DNA of 64,000 nt from NCBI GenBank assembly GCA_050248795.1, contig JBFWRS010000003.1:1-64000 (forward strand), given 5' to 3'. This DNA comes from CAZTDU01 sp050248795. GTDB lineage: Bacteria; Pseudomonadota; Gammaproteobacteria; Burkholderiales; SG8-39. A program made the translations under genes and the position numbers. The notes beneath the pieces were generated by a model, which worked only from the letters and a program-made list of their open reading frames with translations, was not told where the DNA came from and did no database searches. Below are positions 1 through 7,630 of this stretch, one piece after another. Position 1 is the first letter of the stretch. Each line of letters starts with the position of its first letter.

Positions 1-173
1 GGCAGCCAGTGGTCGATTTCCGCGAGGTCCACGCCACGGCTCACGCGCACCAGCTTCGCCGCAGCGGCGTTGCGGCGCCGTGCCGCGGCAAGGCGTTCCG
101 GCGTGATGCGAAACACTTCGGGCCTGACGATGCCGTCTTCGAAATGCAGCCGTGGCTTCTGGTTCTTCTGCAT
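1..173 (-). CDS. D-2-hydroxyacid dehydrogenase-like protein, N-terminal fragment
   Basis: Partial gene running off the left edge; about 57 N-terminal residues are visible, beginning MQKNQKPRLHFEDG and continuing VRPEVFRITPERLAAARRR. The opening resembles the N-terminus of D-isomer-specific 2-hydroxyacid dehydrogenases (NAD-dependent reduction of 2-oxoacids), but the NAD-binding domain and the catalytic Arg/Glu/His lie outside the window, so the family call rests on N-terminal similarity recalled from that group. It is divergent from the urea-carboxylase-associated gene with only 42 bp between start codons, so the two must share a short bidirectional promoter. The substrate cannot be inferred. 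Confidence 0.45.
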   Translation of the reverse strand, partial: MQKNQKPRLHFEDGIVRPEVFRITPERLAAARRRNAAAAKLVRVSRGVDLAEIDHWL

Positions 174-215
174 GAGCGCCGGAGCATAATACAAGGCCGA
201 AAGGAAGCATCCACG

Positions 216-812
216 ATGAGCGAAATGCACACCATCCCGGCGCGCAGGGGAGTTGCGCAGCGCATGAAGAAGGGCCAGGTGCTGAAGGTCGTCAATACCC
301 ATGGCTCGCAGGTGGTGGACTTCTGGGCCTTCAACGCCGCAGACCTTGGCGAATGCATGTCGATGGAGCACTCGCGCGCGGCGATCCTGCGCATCATCCC
401 GAAGGTGGGCGATACCATGGTGACCAACCGCCGCCGGCCCATCCTGACCATCGTCGACGATTCATCGCCGGGCGTGCACGACACGCTGATCGCCGCCTGC
501 GACGTCTACCGCTACCAGTTGCTGGGCTGCACGGAGTACCACGACAACTGCACCGACAACCTCGGCCGCGCGCTCGATGCGATCGGCCTCAAGCGCGTGT
601 TGACGCCCTCGCCGTTCAACCTGTTCATGAACATCCCGGTGTCGCGCGACAACGCGGTGTCGTTCGATCCGCCGGTGACCAGGCCCGGCGATGCGATCTC
701 GTTCAGGGCCGAGATGGATGCGATCGTCGCGTTTTCGGCCTGCCCGCAGGACATGGTGCCGATCAACGGCGCCGCGTGCACGCCTACCGACGCGCACTAC
801 CGTATCGATTAG
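216..812 (+). CDS. Urea carboxylase-associated (DUF1989) family protein
   Basis: A 198-residue soluble protein of the DUF1989 family, whose members are often encoded beside urea carboxylase or aminomethyltransferase-like genes and whose biochemical role is not settled. The motifs VVNTHGSQVVDFWAF, CTEYHDNCTDNL and PSPFNLFMNIPV are typical; the Cys/His-rich HDNC segment is a likely metal site. Reading is open upstream, but the ATG chosen follows a purine-rich stretch (AAGGAAG) and matches the family N-terminus. No urea carboxylase or allophanate hydrolase is visible next to it, so the usual context is missing. Confidence 0.8.
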   Translation: MSEMHTIPARRGVAQRMKKGQVLKVVNTHGSQVVDFWAFNAADLGECMSMEHSRAAILRIIPKVGDTMVTNRRRPILTIVDDSSPGVHDTLIAACDVYRYQLLGCTEYHDNCTDNLGRALDAIGLKRVLTPSPFNLFMNIPVSRDNAVSFDPPVTRPGDAISFRAEMDAIVAFSACPQDMVPINGAACTPTDAHYRID

Positions 813-819
813 GGCGAGG

Positions 820-1347
820 CTAGGGGTTCCCGCGGAACGCGGGCGGCTGCCAGTTCCAGGTCGGCGTGTCGGTGCTGCGCAGCATGCGCAACATGCGCAT
901 CGCCGATTCCTTTGCGCCGCCGGGGCCGCGGTAGTAGCCCGGTACCGTAAGCGTTTCCGTGAAGCCCATCGCCTTGTAGAAGGCGCGCGCGGCTTCGTTC
1001 GATGCGCGCAGCTCCAGGTGGATGCTGCCGACGCCCGCCACGAGTGCCGACTCGACCATCCAGTCGAGCAGGCGCCGGCCGATGCCCTGGCGACGGTGCG
1101 TGGGCAGTACCGCGAGCAGCACCAGGTGCGCGCGTTCTTCGCCGAACTCCATGATGGCAAAGCCGGCGGTGCGCCCGCCCTCGCTGGCGACCAGCGTGAC
1201 CGTGTCGCGGTGGCGGATCCTGCCGAGGATGCGGGGTGCATCGTAGCGCCAGCCCAGCCCGGGTTCGATGAGGTCGCGGGACATCACGGCGATGGTCTTC
1301 GCATCGCGCCCGTCGGCGAGGCGTATGCTGATCGTATCCTTGCTCAC
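820..1347 (-). CDS. GNAT family N-acetyltransferase
   Basis: A 175-residue GNAT-fold acyltransferase. The acetyl-CoA pyrophosphate-binding motif RRQGIGRRLL (around residue 95), the preceding beta strand HLVLLAVLPTH and the C-terminal NEAARAFYKAMGF segment are all present. The fold resembles RimI-like enzymes, but the acceptor cannot be told from sequence. The start is a GTG; no in-frame ATG gives a full-length domain. It lies 28 bp downstream of the acyl-CoA ligase gene on the same strand and is probably co-transcribed, so it may modify a protein or small molecule linked to that pathway (inference). Confidence 0.8.
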   Translation of the reverse strand: MSKDTISIRLADGRDAKTIAVMSRDLIEPGLGWRYDAPRILGRIRHRDTVTLVASEGGRTAGFAIMEFGEERAHLVLLAVLPTHRRQGIGRRLLDWMVESALVAGVGSIHLELRASNEAARAFYKAMGFTETLTVPGYYRGPGGAKESAMRMLRMLRSTDTPTWNWQPPAFRGNP

Positions 1348-1375
1348 GCGTTCATTCTGCCATGCCGTGCCGGTG

Positions 1376-2908
1376 CTATCGCGGCGGCGCCGGCGGATTT
1401 TCGCGCCATTGCTCGCGCAGCGCGCGCTTGAGTACCTTGCCGATCTCGCTGCGCGGCAGGCGCTCGACGATGCGCACGGCAGCCAGGCGCTGCATCTTGC
1501 CGAGCCGCGCGTTCGCCCATTCGAGGATCTGCGCTTCGTCAAGCCGGGACGCCGCGACGACGAACGCGACCGGCGTTTCGCCCCAGCGCTCGGAGGGCAC
1601 GCCCACCACTGCCGCGTCCTCCACCGCGTCGTGCCCCCGCAGCACCGCTTCGAGGTCGGACGGGAAGACGTTGAAGCCGCCGGAGATGATGACGTCCTTG
1701 CTGCGGTCGAGCAGCGTGAGAAAACCGTCCTCGTCGAAGCGGCCGATGTCCCCGGTGCGGATGTAGCGCCTGCCCTCGGCGTCGAACCATTCGGCTTCGG
1801 CGGTCTGCTGCGGCCGGTTGAAGTAGCCGCGCATCATGGTCAGCGAGCGGCCGACGACCTCGCCGGTTCCCCCGGCCGGGACTTCGCGGCCCTGCTCGTC
1901 GATGAGCCGGATGTCATGCCCGGGCGCGGGCCTGCCGACGGTGTGCAGCTTGTCCGGATGCTCGTGCGCGGCAAGCACGCAGGTGCCGCCGCCTTCGGTC
2001 ATGCCGTAGAACTCGGTGAGCCCGCCTGGCCAGCGCGCGAGCACGTCGGCCTTGAGCGCCGCGGGGAAGGGTGCGCTGGTCGAGAGCTTCATGCGGAAAG
2101 AGGACAGGTCATAGTCGCCGAACTCGGGCAGCGCCATGATGCGCTGGTACTGTACCGGCACCAGCATGGTGTGCGTGGCGCGATGCTGCTGCGCGAGTTC
2201 CAGGTACTTCTTCGCATCGAACCTTGCCATCAGCACGACGCATGCGCCGCGCGCAAGGGACATGAAGAACGTGACCAGCGTGGTGTTCGAGTACAGCGGC
2301 GTCGACAGCAGCGTCACCGATCCGGGCCCGCACGCGAGCGCCGTGCCGCGTTGCACCTGCTGCCAGCGCATGCGATGCGGCTGCACGATGCCCTTGGGCA
2401 TGCCGGTGGTGCCCGAGGAATAGATGATGTTGAATCCCCATTCGGGCCCGACCTCCACCGGCTCGGGCTTGCTGCCCGCGGGCGCGAGCCAGGCCTCGAA
2501 GGAAGCATCGTCAAGCGCGATGCGCCGCGGTTCGGGCGGCAGGCTGCCGGCGGTTCCCTGGTCGACGAATATCAGCGTCGCCCGGCAGTCCGCGACCATG
2601 GCCGCGAGCTGTTCCGGCGTGGACGAAGGCGCCAGCGGCGCCACCATCATGCCGGCGCGCAGCGCGCCCAGGTAGACGATCGCGTACTCGATCGACGTCG
2701 TTGCGCAGATCGACACCACCTCGCCGGGCTCCAGGTACTGCCGCTGAAGCGCGGCGGCGACGCGGTCCATCATCGAGTCGAGCTGCGCGTAGTCGAGTAC
2801 GCGGGCGTCCTGGACCAGGGCGCTCGCGTGCGGCTGCTCCGCGGCTTGCGCCCGCACGAGCTCGGAGACCGTGCCGAAGTCCTGTTGCAGCAATGCGGCG
2901 GCTTTCAT
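1376..2908 (-). CDS. AMP-forming acyl-CoA synthetase (class I adenylate-forming enzyme)
   Basis: A 510-residue ligase that would activate a carboxylic acid through an acyl-AMP intermediate to the CoA thioester. All hallmarks are visible: the P-loop SSGTTGMPKG (about residue 165), EFYGMTEGGG, the hinge TGDIGRFDEDGF with KDVIISGGFNVFP, and the C-terminal catalytic lysine in PRSEIGKVLKR. Length is normal for medium/long-chain or aromatic acyl-CoA ligases. A further in-frame ATG lies 39 bp upstream, but the chosen MKAAALLQ start fits the family better. The substrate is not predictable; the downstream GNAT is the only obvious partner. Confidence 0.88.
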   Translation of the reverse strand: MKAAALLQQDFGTVSELVRAQAAEQPHASALVQDARVLDYAQLDSMMDRVAAALQRQYLEPGEVVSICATTSIEYAIVYLGALRAGMMVAPLAPSSTPEQLAAMVADCRATLIFVDQGTAGSLPPEPRRIALDDASFEAWLAPAGSKPEPVEVGPEWGFNIIYSSGTTGMPKGIVQPHRMRWQQVQRGTALACGPGSVTLLSTPLYSNTTLVTFFMSLARGACVVLMARFDAKKYLELAQQHRATHTMLVPVQYQRIMALPEFGDYDLSSFRMKLSTSAPFPAALKADVLARWPGGLTEFYGMTEGGGTCVLAAHEHPDKLHTVGRPAPGHDIRLIDEQGREVPAGGTGEVVGRSLTMMRGYFNRPQQTAEAEWFDAEGRRYIRTGDIGRFDEDGFLTLLDRSKDVIISGGFNVFPSDLEAVLRGHDAVEDAAVVGVPSERWGETPVAFVVAASRLDEAQILEWANARLGKMQRLAAVRIVERLPRSEIGKVLKRALREQWRENPPAPPR

Positions 2909-2967
2909 GGCCCCGCATTCTATTGAATCGCGAACGCTGCGGATCATTCAGGGCGCCCCCCGGGCTC

Positions 2968-2995
2968 TTGCACCGGGCGGCTATTGGTCTAGTAT
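2968..2995 (+). promoter_or_regulatory. Sigma-70-type promoter for the CBS-domain gene
   Basis: TTGCAC and TAGTAT are separated by 16 bp, ending about 30 bp before the CBS-domain start codon; a GGGAGG ribosome site sits between them and the ATG. This is the only good promoter-like match in the 117-bp divergent gap. Confidence 0.45.
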
Positions 2996-3025
2996 TGCGC
3001 TGCAAAGCTACCCACGGGAGGGTTC

Positions 3026-3460
3026 ATGCAAGTCAAGGAGATCCTGCGCGTCAAGGGCAATCGCCTGCTCAGCATCGAGCCTTCAGGATTGGCGGCCGAC
3101 GCAGCCAAGACCATGGCCGACGAGAATCTCGGCTCGCTGGTGGTGCTGGACCAGGGCCAGATGGTGGGCCTGCTTACCTTCCACGAAATCCTGCGCGCGA
3201 TGGCATCCCGCGGCGGCGCGCTGGGCGACGCGAGGGTAGCCGAAACCATGATGCGCGATCCGGTGACGGCGACGCCTGACATGGAGGTGAACGACCTGCG
3301 CCGCACCATGCTGGACACCGGCGCCCGCTACCTGCCGGTGGTCGAGGGCGGCAAGCTGATCGGCGTGATCTCCTTCCGCGACGTCGCCAAGGCGGTGCTC
3401 GAAGAGCAGGACTTCGAGAACAAGATGCTCAAGGGATACATAAAAAACTGGCCCGCCTGA
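3026..3460 (+). CDS. CBS-domain pair protein
   Basis: A 144-residue protein made almost entirely of two CBS motifs (about residues 1-60 and 70-135), a Bateman module that usually binds adenine nucleotides. Motifs VGLLTFHEILRAM and IGVISFRDVAKAVL mark the ends of each repeat. It has no fused enzymatic domain and probably acts as a free-standing nucleotide sensor. The ATG follows a clear GGGAGG site. Its 3' end carries A AAA AAC in the reading phase of a -1 slippery heptamer (3442-3448), directly before the amidohydrolase frame; the C-terminal residues GYIKNWPA nevertheless look like a natural end for this family. Confidence 0.85.
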   Translation: MQVKEILRVKGNRLLSIEPSGLAADAAKTMADENLGSLVVLDQGQMVGLLTFHEILRAMASRGGALGDARVAETMMRDPVTATPDMEVNDLRRTMLDTGARYLPVVEGGKLIGVISFRDVAKAVLEEQDFENKMLKGYIKNWPA

Positions 3461-4692
3461 CCGGTCGCCGGAAATTCCTCGCCGGCGCCGGAGCACTGAT
3501 AGCGGCCGCAGGCGGCGTTGCCGCCTGGCGGCTATGGCCGGACGAAGGGCTGTGGAATCCCTGTCTTGCGCGCCTGCCGTCGCGCCTTGCGGATCACGAC
3601 CTGGTGCACGCGGCCTGGGAAGGCATCGACCCGGCGAGGATGTGGGACGCGCACGCGCACCTGGTAGGCACCGGCGATTCGGGCAGCGGCATCTACGTCA
3701 ATCCGGCGATGGAGAGCCTGCTCAATCCCGCGCAGTACGCGCGGCGCCTGTTCTTCCTCAATGCCGGCTGCGCGCACGACGCGAAGGACGGCGTCGACAG
3801 GGCGTACATCGAGCGCATGCACAACCTGCTCGATGGCATGCGCGGGGCGAAGCTGATGCTGTTCGCGTTCGACCGCGCCCACGACGCCGAGGGCCGGCCG
3901 GACCTTGCCCGCACCGCATTCTGGGTGCCGGATGCCTACGCGCGCGACACTGCGCGCGCGCACCCGCGCTACTTCGAGTGGGTGGCATCGATTCACCCGT
4001 ACCGGGCCGACTGCGTGCAGGCGCTGGAGGTGGCACGCGACGATGGCGCGCGCGCGGTGAAATGGCTGCCCGCCGCGATGGGCATGGACCCCGCGTCCGC
4101 GGCATGCGATCGCTTCTATGCCGCGCTGGCGCGGCTGGATGTGCCGCTGATCGTGCATGCGGGGCTAGAGCGAGCGGTGCACGGCGCGGACGCGCAGGAC
4201 TATGGCAACCCGCTGCGCCTGCGGCGTGCGCTGGACGCAGGCGTTCGCGTCGTCGTCGCGCACTGCGCTTCGATGGGCATGGACCGCGACCTCGACCAGG
4301 GACCGGACGGCCCGCTGGTGGACAGCTTCGAGCTGTTCGCGCGGCTGATGGACGACCCGCGCTACGCAAGGCTGGTACACGGCGACATATCGGCAATCAC
4401 GCAGGTCAATCGGGCAGGTACGGCGCTTGCGCGCGTGATCGAGCGCGCCGACTGGCATGACAGGCTGCTGAACGGCTCGGACTATCCGCTGCCCGGCGTG
4501 ATGCCGATCTACTCGGTGGACTACCTGGTGTCGCTCGGGCTGGTGCGCGCGGTAGCCGCGCCGGTGCTGAAGGAGATCCGCGCGCACAATCCGCTGCTGT
4601 TCGATTTCGTGCTGAAGCGACACCTGCGCGCCGGGGTCAGCGCGCTGCCCGCCCGGGTGTTCGAGACGCGGCCGTTCTTCTCGCGGGGATGA
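3448..4692 (+). CDS. Amidohydrolase family protein with Tat signal, start unclear
   Basis: A TIM-barrel amidohydrolase of roughly 400 residues. The metal-site motif DAHAHLVG follows MW near the N-terminus; later His and Asp ligands lie in PLIVHAGLE, VVVAHCASM and NGSDYPLPG. Reading the frame upstream of the GTG at 3604 gives GRRKFLAGAGALIAAAGG, a good twin-arginine export signal, so the true protein begins near 3448. No ATG, GTG or TTG exists there: the candidates are a CTG at 3448 (AAGGGA lies 11 nt upstream) or entry by -1 frameshifting from the CBS gene, whose stop codon overlaps. Export suggests a periplasmic hydrolase; the substrate is unknown. Confidence 0.72.
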   Translation: MARLTGRRKFLAGAGALIAAAGGVAAWRLWPDEGLWNPCLARLPSRLADHDLVHAAWEGIDPARMWDAHAHLVGTGDSGSGIYVNPAMESLLNPAQYARRLFFLNAGCAHDAKDGVDRAYIERMHNLLDGMRGAKLMLFAFDRAHDAEGRPDLARTAFWVPDAYARDTARAHPRYFEWVASIHPYRADCVQALEVARDDGARAVKWLPAAMGMDPASAACDRFYAALARLDVPLIVHAGLERAVHGADAQDYGNPLRLRRALDAGVRVVVAHCASMGMDRDLDQGPDGPLVDSFELFARLMDDPRYARLVHGDISAITQVNRAGTALARVIERADWHDRLLNGSDYPLPGVMPIYSVDYLVSLGLVRAVAAPVLKEIRAHNPLLFDFVLKRHLRAGVSALPARVFETRPFFSRG

Positions 4693-4704
4693 TGCGCGGT
4701 GTTG

Positions 4705-5064
4705 CTAGGGGCAGGGACCGAGCAGCCTGCGGTGCAGCGGGCTGAACAGCAGGTCGGGTGGCCAGGGGCAGTGGTAGTAGGGGCTGCCGAACATTGCGTC
4801 GCGGCGGCGGATCTCGGCGATCTGCTCCGCCTGCAGCCAGTCGAGCACCTGCTGCGGCACGCCGTCGCGGTGCATGGCGATGATGTCGGCGGCAGAAAGC
4901 CACAGCACGGTGTCGGTTTCGCGCAGCCGCTCGATGATCCAGTTCGCGTCCGCGCCGGCCTTCGCCAGTTCTACGACCTGCTCTTTCGTGAGTTCGGCGC
5001 GCGGCTCCATCCCCGCGCAGCCCGCGATCATCGCCGCTACCAGGATGCAACAGAGGGTACGCAC
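4705..5064 (-). CDS. Small predicted lipoprotein of unknown function
   Basis: A 119-residue protein with a short hydrophobic leader ending in the lipobox IAGC (Cys16), hence predicted to be lipid-anchored. The mature part has an amphipathic helical region with TKEQVVELAKAGADANWIIERL, a pattern seen in small stress-related envelope proteins that bind by short helices, followed by a proline-rich tail (CPWPPDLLFSPLHRR). The start codon is GTG. It is divergent from aroC with 23 bp between them and converges with the amidohydrolase. I do not recognise a defined function. Confidence 0.65.
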   Translation of the reverse strand: MRTLCCILVAAMIAGCAGMEPRAELTKEQVVELAKAGADANWIIERLRETDTVLWLSAADIIAMHRDGVPQQVLDWLQAEQIAEIRRRDAMFGSPYYHCPWPPDLLFSPLHRRLLGPCP

Positions 5065-5087
5065 ACCCCTATGCTAATCTCTTTGCG

Positions 5088-6158
5088 ATGAGTGGAAACA
5101 CCTTCGGCACGCTGTTCTGCGTCACGTCTTTCGGCGAGTCGCACGGCCCTGCGTACGGCGGCGTGGTGGATGGCTGCCCGCCGGGGATGGCACTGTCGGC
5201 GGACGACCTGCAACGGGAGCTGGATCGCAGGAAACCCGGTACGTCGCGCCACGTCACGCAGCGGCGCGAGACCGACAGCGTGGAGATCCTGTCGGGCGTG
5301 TACGAGGGCCGGACCACCGGCACCGCGATCGGCTTCCTCGTCCGGAACGAGGACCAGCGCTCGAAGGACTACTCGGGAATCGCGGAGAAATTCCGTCCGG
5401 GCCACGCCGACTACACCTACTGGAAGAAGTACGGCCTGCGCGACCCGCGCGGCGGCGGGCGCGCGTCGGCCCGCGAGACCCTGGTGCGCGTGGCGGCGGG
5501 CGCGATCGCGAAGAAGTGGCTGCACGAGCATCATGGCATCGTCATTCGCGGACATCTCGCGCAGCTCGGCCCGATCGCGATTCCGTTTCGCTCTTGGGAC
5601 GACGTCGCCGCGAACCCGTTCTTCGCGCCGAACTCCGGCATCGTCGCCGAACTCGAGGCGTTCATGGATGGGCTGCGCGACAGCGGCGATTCCTGCGGCG
5701 CGAGGGTGAACGTGGTCGCGCATGGCGTGCCTGCCGGCTGGGGCGAGCCGGTCTATGGCAGGCTGGACGCGGACATCGGCGCCGCGATGATGTCCATCAA
5801 CGCGGTCAAGGGCGTAGAGATCGGTGCGGGTTTCGCGGCTGTGGCGCAGAAGGGCAGCGAGCATGGCGACGAGATGACGCCGCAAGGGTTCCTTTCCAAC
5901 AACAACGGCGGCGTGCTTGGCGGCATTTCCACCGGGCAGGACGTCAGCGTGTCGATCGCGCTGAAGCCGACGTCGAGCATCCGCATCCCCCGGCGCACCG
6001 TGGACGTGCACGGCCAGCCCGCCACGGTGGAGACGAAAGGGCGGCACGACCCCTGCGTCGGTATCCGCGCCACGCCGATCGCCGAAGCCATGCTTGCATG
6101 CGTGCTGATGGACCACGCGCTGCGCCATCGCGCCCAGTGCGGCGAGGTGGCGCCGTAG
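5088..6158 (+). CDS. aroC: Chorismate synthase
   Basis: A 356-residue chorismate synthase, catalysing the last common step of aromatic biosynthesis, anti-1,4-elimination of phosphate from EPSP using reduced FMN. Signature stretches are GNTFGTLFCVTSFGESHGPA at the N-terminus, the GGGRASARET motif and the C-terminal RHDPCVGIRATPIAEAM. Length is normal. No convincing Shine-Dalgarno site precedes the ATG, and AT-rich TATGCTAATCT lies only 8-13 nt upstream, so its mRNA may have a very short leader or none (inference). The gene stands alone between a lipoprotein and hfq. Confidence 0.97.
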   Translation: MSGNTFGTLFCVTSFGESHGPAYGGVVDGCPPGMALSADDLQRELDRRKPGTSRHVTQRRETDSVEILSGVYEGRTTGTAIGFLVRNEDQRSKDYSGIAEKFRPGHADYTYWKKYGLRDPRGGGRASARETLVRVAAGAIAKKWLHEHHGIVIRGHLAQLGPIAIPFRSWDDVAANPFFAPNSGIVAELEAFMDGLRDSGDSCGARVNVVAHGVPAGWGEPVYGRLDADIGAAMMSINAVKGVEIGAGFAAVAQKGSEHGDEMTPQGFLSNNNGGVLGGISTGQDVSVSIALKPTSSIRIPRRTVDVHGQPATVETKGRHDPCVGIRATPIAEAMLACVLMDHALRHRAQCGEVAP

Positions 6159-6222
6159 TGTAGAAAACCCCTTGAAAATCAATTAGAGTAGCGTTCCAAA
6201 CCACTCGCTTGCGAGGAACAAC

Positions 6223-6459
6223 ATGTCGACCAAGGGCCAGCTGTTACAAGACCCGTTCCTGAACACCCTGCGCAAGGAGCATGTCCCCGTTTCCATCTAC
6301 CTGGTGAACGGCATCAAGTTGCAGGGCCAGATCGAATCGTTCGACCAGTACGTCGTGTTGCTGCGAAATTCGGTCACGCAGATGGTCTACAAGCACGCCA
6401 TCTCTACCGTGGTCCCGTCCCGTCCCATCACGCTGGGCGCGGACGCCGCGGCGGAGTGA
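6223..6459 (+). CDS. hfq: RNA chaperone Hfq
   Basis: A 78-residue Sm-like protein forming a hexameric ring that pairs small RNAs with mRNAs. The Sm1 motif NGIKLQGQIESFDQYVVLLR and the Sm2 motif YKHAIST are intact, as are the N-terminal proximal-face residues GQLLQDPFLNTLRK. The C-terminal tail is short (GADAAAE), as usual in betaproteobacteria. A GAGGAA ribosome site precedes the ATG. It heads the hfq-hflX-hflK-hflC cluster. An AT-rich stretch with TTGAAA lies upstream, but I could not pair it with a good -10. Confidence 0.97.
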   Translation: MSTKGQLLQDPFLNTLRKEHVPVSIYLVNGIKLQGQIESFDQYVVLLRNSVTQMVYKHAISTVVPSRPITLGADAAAE

Positions 6460-6472
6460 CGAAGCCACGCGA

Positions 6473-7621
6473 TTGAACGACCCCGCTGTTGCGCCGCGCG
6501 ATCCCCGTGCGGCGGTGATCGTCTGCCTCGATTTCGACGATCCGGCCTACGAGGACGGCGTGGAAGAAGTCGTGCGCCTGGTGCAGAGCGCTGGCGTGAC
6601 CCGTCACCAGGTCATCGCCGGAAGCCGCAAGCGTCCGGATGCCGCGCTCTTCGCCGGCAGCGGCAAGGTGGAGGAGATCGATGCCGCGGCGCGCGCGCTG
6701 AACGCCGAGTACGTGGTGTTCAACCACGCGCTGTCGCCGGCGCAGCAGCGCAACCTGGAGAAGCGGCTCGAATGCCGCGTGATGGACCGCGCCGAACTGA
6801 TCCTGGAAATATTCGCCGATCGCGCGCAGACCAGCGAGGGCAAGCTGCAGGTCGAGCTCGCGCGGCTGGAGCACCTGTCCACCCGTCTGGTGCGCGGCTG
6901 GAGCCACCTGGAGCGCCAGCGCGGCGGGCTCGGCAAGACCGGCGGTCCCGGCGAGAAGCAGATCGAACTCGACCGCCGCATGATCGGCGAGCGCGTGCGC
7001 ATGCTGAAGGCGAAGCTGAAGCAGCTGCGCGACAGGCGCGGCATCCAGCGCCGCGCGAGGGTGCGCCGCGACGTGCTCTCGGTTTCGCTGGTCGGCTATA
7101 CCAACGCCGGAAAATCGACACTCTTCAATGCGCTTGCGCACGCCACGGGCTATGCCGCGGACAGGCTCTTCGCCACGCTGGATACGACCACGCGGCGAGT
7201 CTGGCTGCCGGATGCGGGCAACCTGACGCTGTCGGACACGGTCGGGTTCATACGCGACCTGCCGCACGGGCTGGTCGCGGCGTTCCGCGCCACGCTCGAG
7301 GAAACCGTGCACGCCGACCTGTTGCTGCACGTCGTGGACGCGGCCTCGCCGGTGCGCGACGAGCAGGCGCACGAGGTGGACAAGGTGCTGGCGGAGATCG
7401 GCGCGGACCGCATTCCGCAACTCGTGGTCTGGAACAAGATCGATCTCGTCGATGGCCTCGAGCCGGGGGTAGAGCGCGACCAGTATGGTAGGATTTGGCG
7501 TGTTCGCGTGAGCGCGCGCACGGGTGCGGGCCTTGCAGGATTGCGCGGCGCGATCGCCGAATTCGCGGTGGCGCGTAAGGCCGCGAGATCGCCCGCCGTT
7601 TCGGAACCAATCTCACATTAA
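6473..7621 (+). CDS. hflX: GTPase HflX
   Basis: A 382-residue ribosome-associated GTPase that splits stalled or hibernating 70S ribosomes, especially after heat stress. The N-terminal glycine-rich HflX domain (LVRGWSHLERQRGGLGKTGG) is followed by a coiled region and a G domain with G1 GYTNAGKST, G3 DTVGF and G4 NKID. The start appears to be TTG 13 bp after hfq with no clear Shine-Dalgarno site; translation is probably coupled to hfq. A downstream in-frame alternative would truncate the HflX domain. Confidence 0.94.
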   Translation: MNDPAVAPRDPRAAVIVCLDFDDPAYEDGVEEVVRLVQSAGVTRHQVIAGSRKRPDAALFAGSGKVEEIDAAARALNAEYVVFNHALSPAQQRNLEKRLECRVMDRAELILEIFADRAQTSEGKLQVELARLEHLSTRLVRGWSHLERQRGGLGKTGGPGEKQIELDRRMIGERVRMLKAKLKQLRDRRGIQRRARVRRDVLSVSLVGYTNAGKSTLFNALAHATGYAADRLFATLDTTTRRVWLPDAGNLTLSDTVGFIRDLPHGLVAAFRATLEETVHADLLLHVVDAASPVRDEQAHEVDKVLAEIGADRIPQLVVWNKIDLVDGLEPGVERDQYGRIWRVRVSARTGAGLAGLRGAIAEFAVARKAARSPAVSEPISH

Positions 7622-7630
7622 GACCAGACA

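Noticed and set aside
6171..6200. CTTGAAA before hfq as a heat-shock sigma factor promoter
   Set aside because: No CCCCAT-like -10 at the correct spacing.
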